Shown here one piece after another: positions 1-5,317 of a stretch of 5,656 nucleotides of DNA. The stretch comes from Methanomicrobiales archaeon (GTDB taxonomy: Archaea > Halobacteriota > Methanomicrobia > Methanomicrobiales > Methanoculleaceae): contig JAGVUK010000229.1 of assembly GCA_019136335.1 (NCBI GenBank), positions 1 to 5,656 on the forward strand, read 5' to 3'. The notes beneath the pieces are model-generated. The model was not told the DNA's origin and did no database searches. It saw only the letters and a list, made by a program, of their open reading frames with translations. The position numbers and the translations under genes are program-made. Each line of letters begins with the position of its first letter. Positions within the stretch are counted from its first letter, which is position 1.

Positions 1-1311
1 GTAGGCCACGGCTGTGAAGGAGTGCGGCCCCCGGACCGGGATCACCGCCTGGCCGTTATTGAGATCCCGGATCAGGACCCCATCGAAGTAACCGTCGACC
101 CGGACAACCTTTTCTGGGCGGTCGAGGCGGTAGGAGAGCGGGACGGCCGCAAAGGTGAGGTGGATTGGAGGATCTTCGCCCGGTTCGGTTTTGCCCCCCC
201 AGGGGATGGTGACGGCGCTCCCCGATACCGTCGGCGGCACGATCACTACCCCCTCCCCCATGACCGTCGCAACCGCTTTCGCCCCGGTGGGGCCGTAGGT
301 GGCTGCCTGCACAACGTGCGGACCTTTCGGGAGGGTGACCGACCCCGACGGGAGCACCCCGAGGCTGGTGCCGTCGACGATCACCTCGATCGGTGCGTCA
401 TTCAGAGTTGTGAAGATGACTGTCCCGTTCTCGACCGAAAGGTCGATTCCCGGCCCGTCACCGCCCGCGTCAAGCCCCACAACCGTCCCGGCGACAATCT
501 CAGCACACTCTGCGGCAAGGGTGTAGTTGAGCCTCTCCGGCCGGTCGTCGGGGGTATGGATGATTGCATGACTGTCGCGCTCGTAGAGCCGGATCGTCGG
601 TATCCCGGCGGCACGGAAGGCATGTTCGTCCCCCCGTGCAGCGTCAAGCAGCCGGGCCGGCGTCTCCTCGATGCACGCCGACGGCGGGAGCGCGTCAAGG
701 ATCCACCGGTGCTGGGGGAGCACCGTGGCCAGCAGACGGTCCCCGGATGCCACGCAGTCGAGGTTGATCGCGACGTCGATCCGGTCGTGGAGGTCCGGGT
801 TGTCGGCGAGCCACCGCCTGCTCCCGTCAAGCCCGGTCTCCTCGCCGCCGAAGGCGATGAAATAGACCGTCTGATTCAGGGGGGTGGCGTTGAGGATCCG
901 GGCGACCTCAAGCATTGTCGCCACGCCCGCAGCGTTGTCGTCGGCACCGGGCGTCTCCGGGCCGGCGGTGTCGTAGTGCGCAGAGACGACGACGATCCGG
1001 TCGGTCGCCCCCTCCCTGACGCCGATGATGTTTGAGGAGAGGGCAAGCGGCGGGTCGAAGTAACAGTTGGCATACGCAAACCTCGCGGTGTTGACCGAGA
1101 GCCCGCGCTCTTCCATCGCGGTGGTGATATAGGCCGCGGCCGCCGTCCGCTCTTCCGACCCCAACGCCCGCTCGAACGTGCAGAGGTCGCGGGTCATCTC
1201 CTCGATCCTCGCGGGTTCGGCCGTGAGGTCGTCGAGGGCGGCCGCCGGCGCGATCCCGGCGAGCACTACCAGGAGCACGGCGGCGACCCCTGGTACTGAT
1301 GGTTGTCTCAT
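1..1311 (-). CDS. Exported M28-family zinc metallopeptidase, 3' end outside window
   Basis: The frame is open from the ATG at 1311 to the window edge: 437 codons and no stop, so the C-terminus is missing. Residues 1-25 form a signal peptide (hydrophobic core about 10-22, then APAAA), so the protein should be exported. The M28 zinc site is complete: HYD at 112-114, GADDNAAG at 122-129, GGEETG at 155-160, Asp185 in NLDC, and His252 in IHTPDD. Family members are aminopeptidases or carboxypeptidases that use two zinc ions; the substrate here cannot be told. Four N-x-T sequons (Asn141, 146, 262, 295) fit a surface or secreted glycoprotein. After the catalytic domain (about 30-280) come two similar beta-rich segments, about 308-340 and 402-437, each with VDG...GVL...GPH, resembling PEGA-type repeats. 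The gene has its own promoter at 1338-1378. The ribosome site is weak: GAGAG about 6 nt before the ATG. Confidence 0.93.
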   Translation of the reverse strand, partial: MRQPSVPGVAAVLLVVLAGIAPAAALDDLTAEPARIEEMTRDLCTFERALGSEERTAAAAYITTAMEERGLSVNTARFAYANCYFDPPLALSSNIIGVREGATDRIVVVSAHYDTAGPETPGADDNAAGVATMLEVARILNATPLNQTVYFIAFGGEETGLDGSRRWLADNPDLHDRIDVAINLDCVASGDRLLATVLPQHRWILDALPPSACIEETPARLLDAARGDEHAFRAAGIPTIRLYERDSHAIIHTPDDRPERLNYTLAAECAEIVAGTVVGLDAGGDGPGIDLSVENGTVIFTTLNDAPIEVIVDGTSLGVLPSGSVTLPKGPHVVQAATYGPTGAKAVATVMGEGVVIVPPTVSGSAVTIPWGGKTEPGEDPPIHLTFAAVPLSYRLDRPEKVVRVDGYFDGVLIRDLNNGQAVIPVRGPHSFTAVAY

Positions 1312-1378
1312 AGTTTTCTCTCGCTCTCGGCGGGCCTCCTGATTGGAGAGTTTGTTGTCGCGCTATAAGTGATTTCTG
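1241..1378 (-). repeat. Direct repeat copy A: promoter plus signal-peptide coding region of the peptidase gene
   Basis: This stretch matches 2674-2802 in the same orientation. The coding part (1241-1311) aligns without gaps to 2674-2744 at about 57 of 71 positions. The first 48 bases match at 45. The promoter part (1338-1378) matches 2762-2802 at 35 of 41. The stretch between them differs by a 9-bp indel and is poorly conserved. Similarity ends just past the signal peptidase site on one side and just upstream of the TATA box on the other. Copy A is the functional one, attached to the intact peptidase. The counts were made by hand from the sequence. Confidence 0.9.
1338..1378 (-). promoter_or_regulatory. 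Core promoter of the peptidase gene (TATA to transcription start)
   Basis: Read on the minus strand, the block contains GAAAT followed by CTTATAG (1369-1363), a reasonable BRE plus TATA pair. A start about 26 nt downstream of the TATA centre would fall near 1340, in the CCAATCAGG end of the block. That leaves a leader of about 29 nt before the ATG at 1311. The near-identical block at 2762-2802 ends at the same place relative to its TATA box, which supports reading it as a unit from TATA to initiator. The transcription start is inferred, not measured. Confidence 0.65.
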
Positions 1379-1517
1379 TGTCAAGAATCAACTCTTCGGG
1401 CCTCTGGGGATGCAGGCGATAGCGAATACCTTTTTGATGCAGGATCGGTATAAGGCCCGGGGAACCCCTCCCCGTGCGGATGCCCGAACCGGGCCGCGGC
1501 ATCCCGGGCCGGTCGGT
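1379..1517. other. Intergenic region downstream of the HEPN gene, with a GC-rich hairpin
   Basis: No gene is supported here. Just after the HEPN stop there is an inverted repeat, GGATGCC at 1478-1484 and GGCATCC at 1498-1504, with a 13-nt GC-rich loop, in a C/G-rich stretch (1455-1513). It might slow or end transcription of the HEPN gene. However, no oligo-T tract follows on the transcribed minus strand, so a standard archaeal terminator is not evident. The rest of the region has no recognisable site until the peptidase promoter. Confidence 0.35.
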
Positions 1518-2030
1518 CTACGAGATGATGGGAAGCCTCTCTGTGGGCGAGGTGACGCGGGTCGTGGCATCAGCGATCGGGTGGCTTCGCTCCGCCGCTT
1601 TCTCACCCTCTTCCCGTAGCGCCTCCGTCAGGCGTCCCCTCAGGGCCCCGATGGTCTTCTCACTCATCCCGTCGACGATGCCCGTGCATTTCACCAGAAA
1701 TCGAGGGGCGGCCCGGATAAGTTCGTCGCAGAAGAGGTCGGGAATCTCCCGCGAGACGTAGTACTGGGCATCGACCCGTGCTCCCCTTGCCTTTTCCACG
1801 AGTATCGCCTCGGCAGGAGTGAAATAATCGGAGAGAAGCCGTTCCATGAGCAGGATGGTGCAGGTCGCGTAGTATGCGGTCGTTATCCTCCAGTCGTGAG
1901 CGGTGATCGTCTGCATCGTCTCAAGGGCCTCTTCGGCCTTCTTCAGGTATGCCGACGCCAGGGTCTCATTCGGGGCGGTGAGGGAGATGCCGTTTCTGAT
2001 CCGGCCGCACCATACAAGCTGGTCCATCAT
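1518..2030 (-). CDS. HEPN-domain protein, putative toxin-like partner of the nucleotidyltransferase
   Basis: This is a 170-residue all-alpha protein. The segment at about 24-91 looks like a HEPN domain: an ASAYLKKAEEAL helix (25-36), the AYYATCTILLMERLL helix (52-66), and an arginine-led RVDAQYY motif (85-91). The motif resembles the R..(A)DY ending of UPF0332-like HEPN proteins. The R-x(4-6)-H ribonuclease motif of classical HEPN toxins is not visible; the only histidines are at 45 and 150. RNase activity is therefore uncertain and the protein may have a binding or structural role. It overlaps the upstream nucleotidyltransferase gene by ATGA, which implies translational coupling and a protein pair. 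Two ATGs are adjacent (2030 and 2027). GGTGGG lies directly against the first, so the second has better spacing. The domain call rests on pattern, not on a profile search. Confidence 0.75.
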   Translation of the reverse strand: MMDQLVWCGRIRNGISLTAPNETLASAYLKKAEEALETMQTITAHDWRITTAYYATCTILLMERLLSDYFTPAEAILVEKARGARVDAQYYVSREIPDLFCDELIRAAPRFLVKCTGIVDGMSEKTIGALRGRLTEALREEGEKAAERSHPIADATTRVTSPTERLPIIS

Positions 2031-2611
2031 CCCACCGCCTTCTCGACGAAGTGTTCGGTGCCTTTGATCAGCACATGGTTCCGGAGCACTTCCTGGAGAA
2101 AGGGGTCCGTATGGAGGTCCCGGTCAAAGATCTTCAGCGGGTAGACGGTGAGGTGAATCTTGAGACCATAGATCTTCCCGATCCTCTCAATTTCCTCCCC
2201 CCGGCATTCGCCGGCAACGAAAAGGTCGAGATCGGACTCCTCGTCTGCGGTCCCCTCTGCGTGGCTCCCGAAGACTGCACCGCTTCCCTCGATATGGGGG
2301 ACGATCCGGTTGAGAACTCCGGCGAGGAAGGGTTCCTCCTCCCGGAGGCAGATCCTCCGGTAGACCTCTGCAAGGATGCAGAAGTCCCGTGCGTGTTCGC
2401 CCCGGCGCAGGGAGAACAACCGTGTCCTGCCCCTGGTGACGGAGCGGAGGACCTGCTTTGCCTCAAGGTATTCAAGGGCCGTCTGGGCCGTTCCGCGGCT
2501 GATCGGAAGGCACCTGGAGACCTCCCGGATGTACATCTCGCGATCGTAGCCCCGGGTGAAGAGGGAGAGAACCCTGAGATGGTCCTCCCGGATGTCCAAT
2601 CTTTTAGACAT
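2027..2611 (-). CDS. Winged-helix and minimal nucleotidyltransferase (MNT) protein
   Basis: The protein has 194 residues. Residues about 8-70 form a winged helix-turn-helix (EMYIREVSRCL then SRGTAQTALEYLEAKQ, followed by a basic wing RSVTRGRTRLF), suggesting DNA binding. Residues about 100-190 form a minimal nucleotidyltransferase fold with the signature GS-x10-D-x-D (G115, S116, D127, D129). The third carboxylate, expected in the later strand IHLTV (152-156), is not evident: His153 or Thr155 stands there. Activity may be reduced, or the third ligand may be elsewhere. In HEPN-MNT modules the MNT partner is the antitoxin and in some cases AMPylates the HEPN protein; that role is inferred here from pairing and gene order. 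The start at 2611 is the only usable one, because a stop lies upstream in frame at 2636-2638. The start sits at the centre of a 36-bp palindrome, suggesting autoregulation. Confidence 0.85.
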   Translation of the reverse strand: MSKRLDIREDHLRVLSLFTRGYDREMYIREVSRCLPISRGTAQTALEYLEAKQVLRSVTRGRTRLFSLRRGEHARDFCILAEVYRRICLREEEPFLAGVLNRIVPHIEGSGAVFGSHAEGTADEESDLDLFVAGECRGEEIERIGKIYGLKIHLTVYPLKIFDRDLHTDPFLQEVLRNHVLIKGTEHFVEKAVG

Positions 2612-2629
2612 ATGTCCAGAATATTGGAC
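2594..2629. promoter_or_regulatory. 36-bp nested palindrome over the wHTH-MNT start codon, candidate operator
   Basis: The outer arms are GTCCAAT (2594-2600) and ATTGGAC (2623-2629). The inner palindrome is GACATATGTC (2607-2616). Both share the same centre, between 2611 and 2612. Pairing all 18 positions about that centre gives 15 matches; the mismatches are 2606/2617, 2604/2619 and 2601/2622. The element covers the MNT start codon and the stop of the upstream mini-ORF. The likeliest role is an operator bound by the winged-helix protein encoded just downstream. A hairpin in the mRNA holding the AUG in its loop is the alternative. The symmetry is directly visible; the function is inferred. 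Confidence 0.65.
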
Positions 2630-2744
2630 GATCCCCTACATCAGGATTCCGGTTGGGGGCGGTCTCGATCCCTGCCGCCGGCGCGATCCCGGCGAACACC
2701 ACCAGGAGCACGGCGGTGACCGTCCGTATCGAGAGTTGCTGCAT
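2604..2744 (-). pseudogene. 46-codon signal-peptide ORF, duplicated peptidase gene start or leader ORF
   Basis: The ATG at 2744 opens 46 codons ending in TAA at 2604-2606. Residues 11-24 match the M28 peptidase signal peptide except for one Leu/Phe change, and 17 of the first 24 residues are identical without gaps. After the APAA cleavage motif the sequence shows no similarity to the peptidase and stops after about 20 residues. It has a decent ribosome site (GGGAGAG about 4 nt upstream) and a copy of the peptidase promoter. Its last 8 nt overlap the start of the wHTH-MNT gene in another frame. It may be the stump of a second peptidase gene whose body was lost, a small secreted peptide, or a leader ORF coupling translation to the MNT gene. 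Conservation of synonymous sites within the signal peptide suggests a fairly recent duplication or gene conversion. Confidence 0.7.
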
Positions 2745-2802
2745 GATTCTCTCCCGGGTACCCTGATTGGAGGGTTCGTCGTCGCGCTATAAGCGATCTC
2801 CG
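2674..2802 (-). repeat. Direct repeat copy B: promoter plus signal-peptide region upstream of the MNT-HEPN pair
   Basis: This is the partner of 1241-1378, in the same orientation, 1433 bp away at the coding end. All six differences in the 41-bp promoter part are transitions with G or C in this copy. Beyond 2674 toward the MNT gene, and beyond 2802 toward the glycohydrolase gene, the two copies share nothing obvious. The two copies thus bracket the MNT-HEPN module. Confidence 0.9.
2762..2802 (-). promoter_or_regulatory. Duplicated core promoter driving the leader ORF and MNT-HEPN genes
   Basis: Minus-strand CTTATAG at 2793-2787 is the TATA box, identical to that of the peptidase gene. A start about 26 nt downstream would be near 2764, leaving about 20 nt before the leader ORF ATG at 2744. 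No better TATA-like element was seen between 2744 and the MNT start, so this is the likely promoter for the pair. Direction and start are inferred. Confidence 0.6.
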
Positions 2803-2864
2803 GTCCCCCGGCCAGCACATGCCGGCAACATCGCCGTGACCGCCCCCTGCACGTTGAATAACAA

Positions 2865-2875
2865 CCCTTAAGAGG
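2865..2875 (+). promoter_or_regulatory. Candidate TATA-like element for the ADP-ribosylglycohydrolase gene
   Basis: CCTTAAGA begins 34 nt before the ATG at 2900, with its CTTAAG core at 2867-2872. argC has the same string at almost the same distance. A leader of only a few nucleotides would follow. An AT-rich stretch at 2854-2861 (TTGAATAA) is an alternative TATA box. GAGAGAT at 2884-2890 could be a weak ribosome site if the transcript has a leader. Confidence 0.4.
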
Positions 2876-2899
2876 AATCTTACGAGAGATACTATTCAA

Positions 2900-3805
2900 A
2901 TGCTCGATCAGTTCAAGGGCTGTCTCCTCGGGGCCGCCATCGGCGACGCCCTCGGCATGGCGCGGGAGAGCACCCCGCCGGACTTCCAGCGCCTCCACGA
3001 GGGATACCGCCGGGCCTGGCGCGGGCACCCGAACGCGGGGTTGAAACCCGGGCAGTTCACCGACGACACCCAGATGATGCTCCTTGTCGCCGGGATGCTC
3101 GTCGACGGCACCTACTCGGAGGAGGGGTACGCGGCCGCCCTCGCCCGGATGTACATGAAGGAGGAGCTCCGGTTCCCCGACGGCGCCGTGGACGCCGCGT
3201 GCCGGCGCCTCCTCCTCTCGGGCGAAAAGCTGGGCGGCGTCGCCTCCAACACCGCCGGCTGCGTCAGCATCGCCATCCCGTTCGCGCTCGCCTACGGCGA
3301 CCCGGTCGACGTGACCGAACGGGTGGTCCAGGCCTGCAGCGTCACCCATACCCACCCGGCGGCGCACGCGGGAGCCGTCACCGTCGCGATGCTCGTCCAC
3401 TACGCCGTCCGCGGCCGAACTGATGCGCTCACGCTCGCCGAGAAGCACGCGGGCCTCGAAGACGTCGCCCTCGGCAACAAGATCCGCGATGCCGTCCGGC
3501 TCGCAAACGAGGGGATCAGCCTTGAGAGCGCGTTATCGGTGATCGGGAACGACGTGACCGTCTACCAGACCGTTCCTCTCGCGTTCTTCCTGATCTACCG
3601 GATCAGGGATGCGAGGAGTCTTCTCACCGTCGCCGCGCACGTCGGGGGAAACACCGACACCATCGCGCTCATCTGCGGCGCCTACATAGGCGCGGTCTAC
3701 GGAAAAACCGCGCTGCCAGGGGATCTCCTCGAAGGACTCGAGTGCCGGGACGAGATCGAGTCGATGGCGGCCCGGCTCTACGAACGATACACCACAAAGC
3801 CTTAA
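2900..3805 (+). CDS. ADP-ribosylglycohydrolase (DraG/ARH-like)
   Basis: The 301-residue protein is of normal length for the family. The N-terminal GCLLGAAIGDALG (7-19), FTDDTQM (53-59) and the late GGNTDTIA (249-256) are the hallmark segments. They carry the acidic and threonine ligands (Thr54-Asp55-Asp56-Thr57 and Asp253-Thr254) of the binuclear metal site. SVTHTHPAAHAG (147-158) is also typical. The family removes ADP-ribose from protein side chains or from small ADP-ribosylated molecules; DraG reactivates nitrogenase reductase. The substrate here is unknown and no nitrogenase gene is nearby. The second motif has Asn251 where many members have Asp; I recall this variant in parts of the family, so it need not mean inactivity. 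The protein looks cytoplasmic, without signal or membrane segments. argC starts 26 nt after its stop, so read-through is possible, although argC may also have its own promoter. Confidence 0.93.
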   Translation: MLDQFKGCLLGAAIGDALGMARESTPPDFQRLHEGYRRAWRGHPNAGLKPGQFTDDTQMMLLVAGMLVDGTYSEEGYAAALARMYMKEELRFPDGAVDAACRRLLLSGEKLGGVASNTAGCVSIAIPFALAYGDPVDVTERVVQACSVTHTHPAAHAGAVTVAMLVHYAVRGRTDALTLAEKHAGLEDVALGNKIRDAVRLANEGISLESALSVIGNDVTVYQTVPLAFFLIYRIRDARSLLTVAAHVGGNTDTIALICGAYIGAVYGKTALPGDLLEGLECRDEIESMAARLYERYTTKP

Positions 3806-3809
3806 GATT
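3799..3809 (+). promoter_or_regulatory. Candidate promoter element for argC
   Basis: CCTTAAGATT overlaps the stop codon of the glycohydrolase gene, and its CTTAAG core starts 31 nt before the argC ATG. No Shine-Dalgarno-like sequence lies just before that ATG (CACATCTTCCTT), which fits a leaderless transcript starting at or near the ATG. Together with the matching element before the glycohydrolase gene, this suggests argC can be transcribed on its own. The evidence is spacing and similarity only. Confidence 0.4.
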
Positions 3810-3831
3810 CTGTAAAAGACACATCTTCCTT

Positions 3832-4818
3832 ATGGAAATTGCGATTATCGGTGCATCCGGATACACCGGCGGCGAGTTGATGCGGCTCCTGCTGAATCAC
3901 CCGTCCGCAGACGTCGTCGCTGCGACGTCCCGGAAGCTGGACGGCACCCCCGTCGCCTCAGTCCACCCCCACCTCCGGGGACTGACCGATCTCGTCTTCC
4001 GGAACACCGAAGCCGGCGATATCGATGCCGACTTCGTCTTCCTCGCCGTACCGCACACCGCGGCGATGAAGGTTGCCGGGACGCTTGTAGAGCGGGGGAT
4101 CAGGACCGTCGACCTCTCGGCCGACTACCGGCTCGCACAGGATGTCTACGAGAAGACCTACGGCGTGGACCACGAGGCCTACTTCAAGGCCCCCTACGGC
4201 CTGACCGAACTCCACCGTGACGAGGTCAGGGGCGCTGCCTTTGTCGCAAACCCGGGTTGCTTCCCGACCGGGGCGACGCTCGCGGCAGCTCCGCTCGCAA
4301 AATACGCCCACATCATCATCTACGACTCAAAGACCGGTGTCTCAGGGGCCGGGAACACCCCCTCCGCGACCACCCACTACCCGAACGTCGGCGACAACTT
4401 CAGCGCCTACAAGTGGACGACCCACCGCCACCTTGCGGAGATGAAGCAGGAGGCAGCCCGGCTCGGCTCAACCGCCCGGTGCTACTTCACGCCGCACCTC
4501 CTCCCGGTGAACCGGGGCATCCTCACGACGGCCCACATCCTCCTCCGCGAGCCGATGGAACAGAAGGAGGTCGAGGCGCTCTACCGGAAGTTCTACGAGA
4601 ACGAGTTCTTCGTCCGCTACCAGAAACCGACCCTTGCCGCCGTGCGGGGGACGAACTTCTGCGATGTGGCGGTGGAGAGCGAGGGCGACCGTGTCGTCGC
4701 GGTCTCCGCGATCGACAACCTGGTCAAGGGCGCAAGCGGCCAGGCCATCCAGAACATGAACCTGATGTGCGGGTTTGCGGAAGATGCCGGTCTCCGCTTC
4801 GCCGGGATGCTCCCCTGA
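3832..4818 (+). CDS. argC: N-acetyl-gamma-glutamyl-phosphate reductase
   Basis: ArgC reduces N-acetylglutamyl phosphate to N-acetylglutamate semialdehyde with NADPH, the third step of ornithine/arginine synthesis, in the cytoplasm. The 328-residue product begins with the NADP-binding GASGYTGG (7-14). It has the catalytic cysteine in NPGCFPTG (Cys143), the THRHLAEM segment (197-204) with the conserved active-site histidine, and the C-terminal NLVKGASGQAIQNMN (296-310). Length and motifs are those of a complete enzyme. The frame stays open upstream to an ATG at 3742, but that would add 30 unrelated residues overlapping the glycohydrolase gene. The start at 3832 places the Rossmann motif at the very N-terminus, as expected. 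The CBS-domain gene and argJ follow directly, so the three form one operon. Confidence 0.97.
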   Translation: MEIAIIGASGYTGGELMRLLLNHPSADVVAATSRKLDGTPVASVHPHLRGLTDLVFRNTEAGDIDADFVFLAVPHTAAMKVAGTLVERGIRTVDLSADYRLAQDVYEKTYGVDHEAYFKAPYGLTELHRDEVRGAAFVANPGCFPTGATLAAAPLAKYAHIIIYDSKTGVSGAGNTPSATTHYPNVGDNFSAYKWTTHRHLAEMKQEAARLGSTARCYFTPHLLPVNRGILTTAHILLREPMEQKEVEALYRKFYENEFFVRYQKPTLAAVRGTNFCDVAVESEGDRVVAVSAIDNLVKGASGQAIQNMNLMCGFAEDAGLRFAGMLP

Positions 4819-4822
4819 GGTG
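4817..4822 (+). promoter_or_regulatory. Shine-Dalgarno site that fixes the GTG start of the CBS gene
   Basis: GAGGTG overlaps the argC stop codon and lies 6 nt before GTG 4829. It pairs well with the archaeal 16S rRNA tail. It selects the start VQVREIMTPD over the longer in-frame ATG at 4775, which lies inside argC. Confidence 0.75.
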
Positions 4823-4828
4823 GCGGCG

Positions 4829-5317
4829 GTGCAGGTCAGGGAGATCATGACCCCGGACCCCGTGACCGTCCGGGTCGATTCACCGGTCCGTGAGGCGGCA
4901 GGGCTGCTCCGGAAGTACCACATCGGCGGACTTCCCGTCATGGACGGGGACCGGGTGGCGGGAATCGTCACCGAAACCGACATCATATCGCTCCTCGATA
5001 CCGGCGACCTCTCAAGCGACCTCTGGCTCCCGTCGCCGCTTGAGGTGATCGAGATCCCGGTCAGGGAGTTCATCAACTGGGAGAAGACGAAGCGGGCGCT
5101 CACCGATATCGGCGACATGGAGGTGCGGCGGGTGATGAGCAGCCCGGTCGTCACGATCGACGAGGAGTCGGATATCGCCGATGCGGCATCCCTGATGCTC
5201 CGTGAGAGGATCGCACGCCTCCCGGTGCTCCGCGAGGGAAGGCTGGTCGGGATCGTCACCCGGGCTGATATCGTCCGCGGTATCGGGGAGCCCACCGGGG
5301 AGGAGGAAGAGGCATGA
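4829..5317 (+). CDS. Two-CBS-domain protein within the arginine operon
   Basis: From GTG 4829 the product has 162 residues and consists almost wholly of a CBS pair. CBS1 (about 1-56) has REIMTPDPVTV, HIGGLPVMD and GIVTETDII. A linker spans 57-97. CBS2 (about 98-153) has RRVMSSPVVTI, ARLPVL and GIVTRADIV. An acidic tail ends it. CBS pairs bind adenosyl ligands such as AMP, ATP or S-adenosylmethionine and regulate a partner. No other domain is present, so the protein should act in trans. It overlaps argJ by ATGA and begins 10 nt after the argC stop, so it is co-expressed with both. That position suggests control of arginine synthesis by cellular energy or SAM state, which is inference only. The upstream ATG at 4775 is rejected because it would add an argC-overlapping tail with no domain sense. 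Confidence 0.9.
   Translation: MQVREIMTPDPVTVRVDSPVREAAGLLRKYHIGGLPVMDGDRVAGIVTETDIISLLDTGDLSSDLWLPSPLEVIEIPVREFINWEKTKRALTDIGDMEVRRVMSSPVVTIDEESDIADAASLMLRERIARLPVLREGRLVGIVTRADIVRGIGEPTGEEEEA

Noticed and set aside
22..1035. Long plus-strand open frame of 337 codons opposite the peptidase gene
   Set aside because: It is very rich in Arg, Asp, Pro and Gly with no domain sense, and lies antisense to a peptidase with a complete catalytic motif set. It is a GC-rich shadow frame.
2051..2719. Plus-strand open frame of 222 codons opposite the wHTH-MNT gene
   Set aside because: No recognisable domain, and the opposite strand carries a clear GS-x10-D-x-D nucleotidyltransferase.
1241..2802. Insertion-sequence or integrative element interpretation of the flanking repeats
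   Set aside because: The repeats are in direct orientation and correspond to gene parts (promoter and signal peptide). There is no transposase, integrase, terminal inverted repeat or tRNA site, so homologous duplication or recombination is more likely.
2808..2825. Short inverted repeat CCGGC/GCCGG in the divergent intergenic region
   Set aside because: Only 5-bp arms of pure G/C in a GC-rich genome, expected by chance and with no positional support.
2636..3448. Minus-strand open frame of 270 codons across the divergent promoter and the glycohydrolase gene
   Set aside because: It is antisense to a well-supported enzyme gene, low in complexity, and crosses both promoters. It only appears open because of high GC.
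3742..3831. Upstream extension of argC to the ATG at 3742
   Set aside because: The 30 extra residues overlap the end of the glycohydrolase gene, and ArgC proteins normally begin right at the Rossmann strand, as the ATG at 3832 does.
4468..5295. Minus-strand open frame of 275 codons opposite argC and the CBS gene
   Set aside because: It is serine-rich and spans two real plus-strand genes and their junction. It is a shadow frame.
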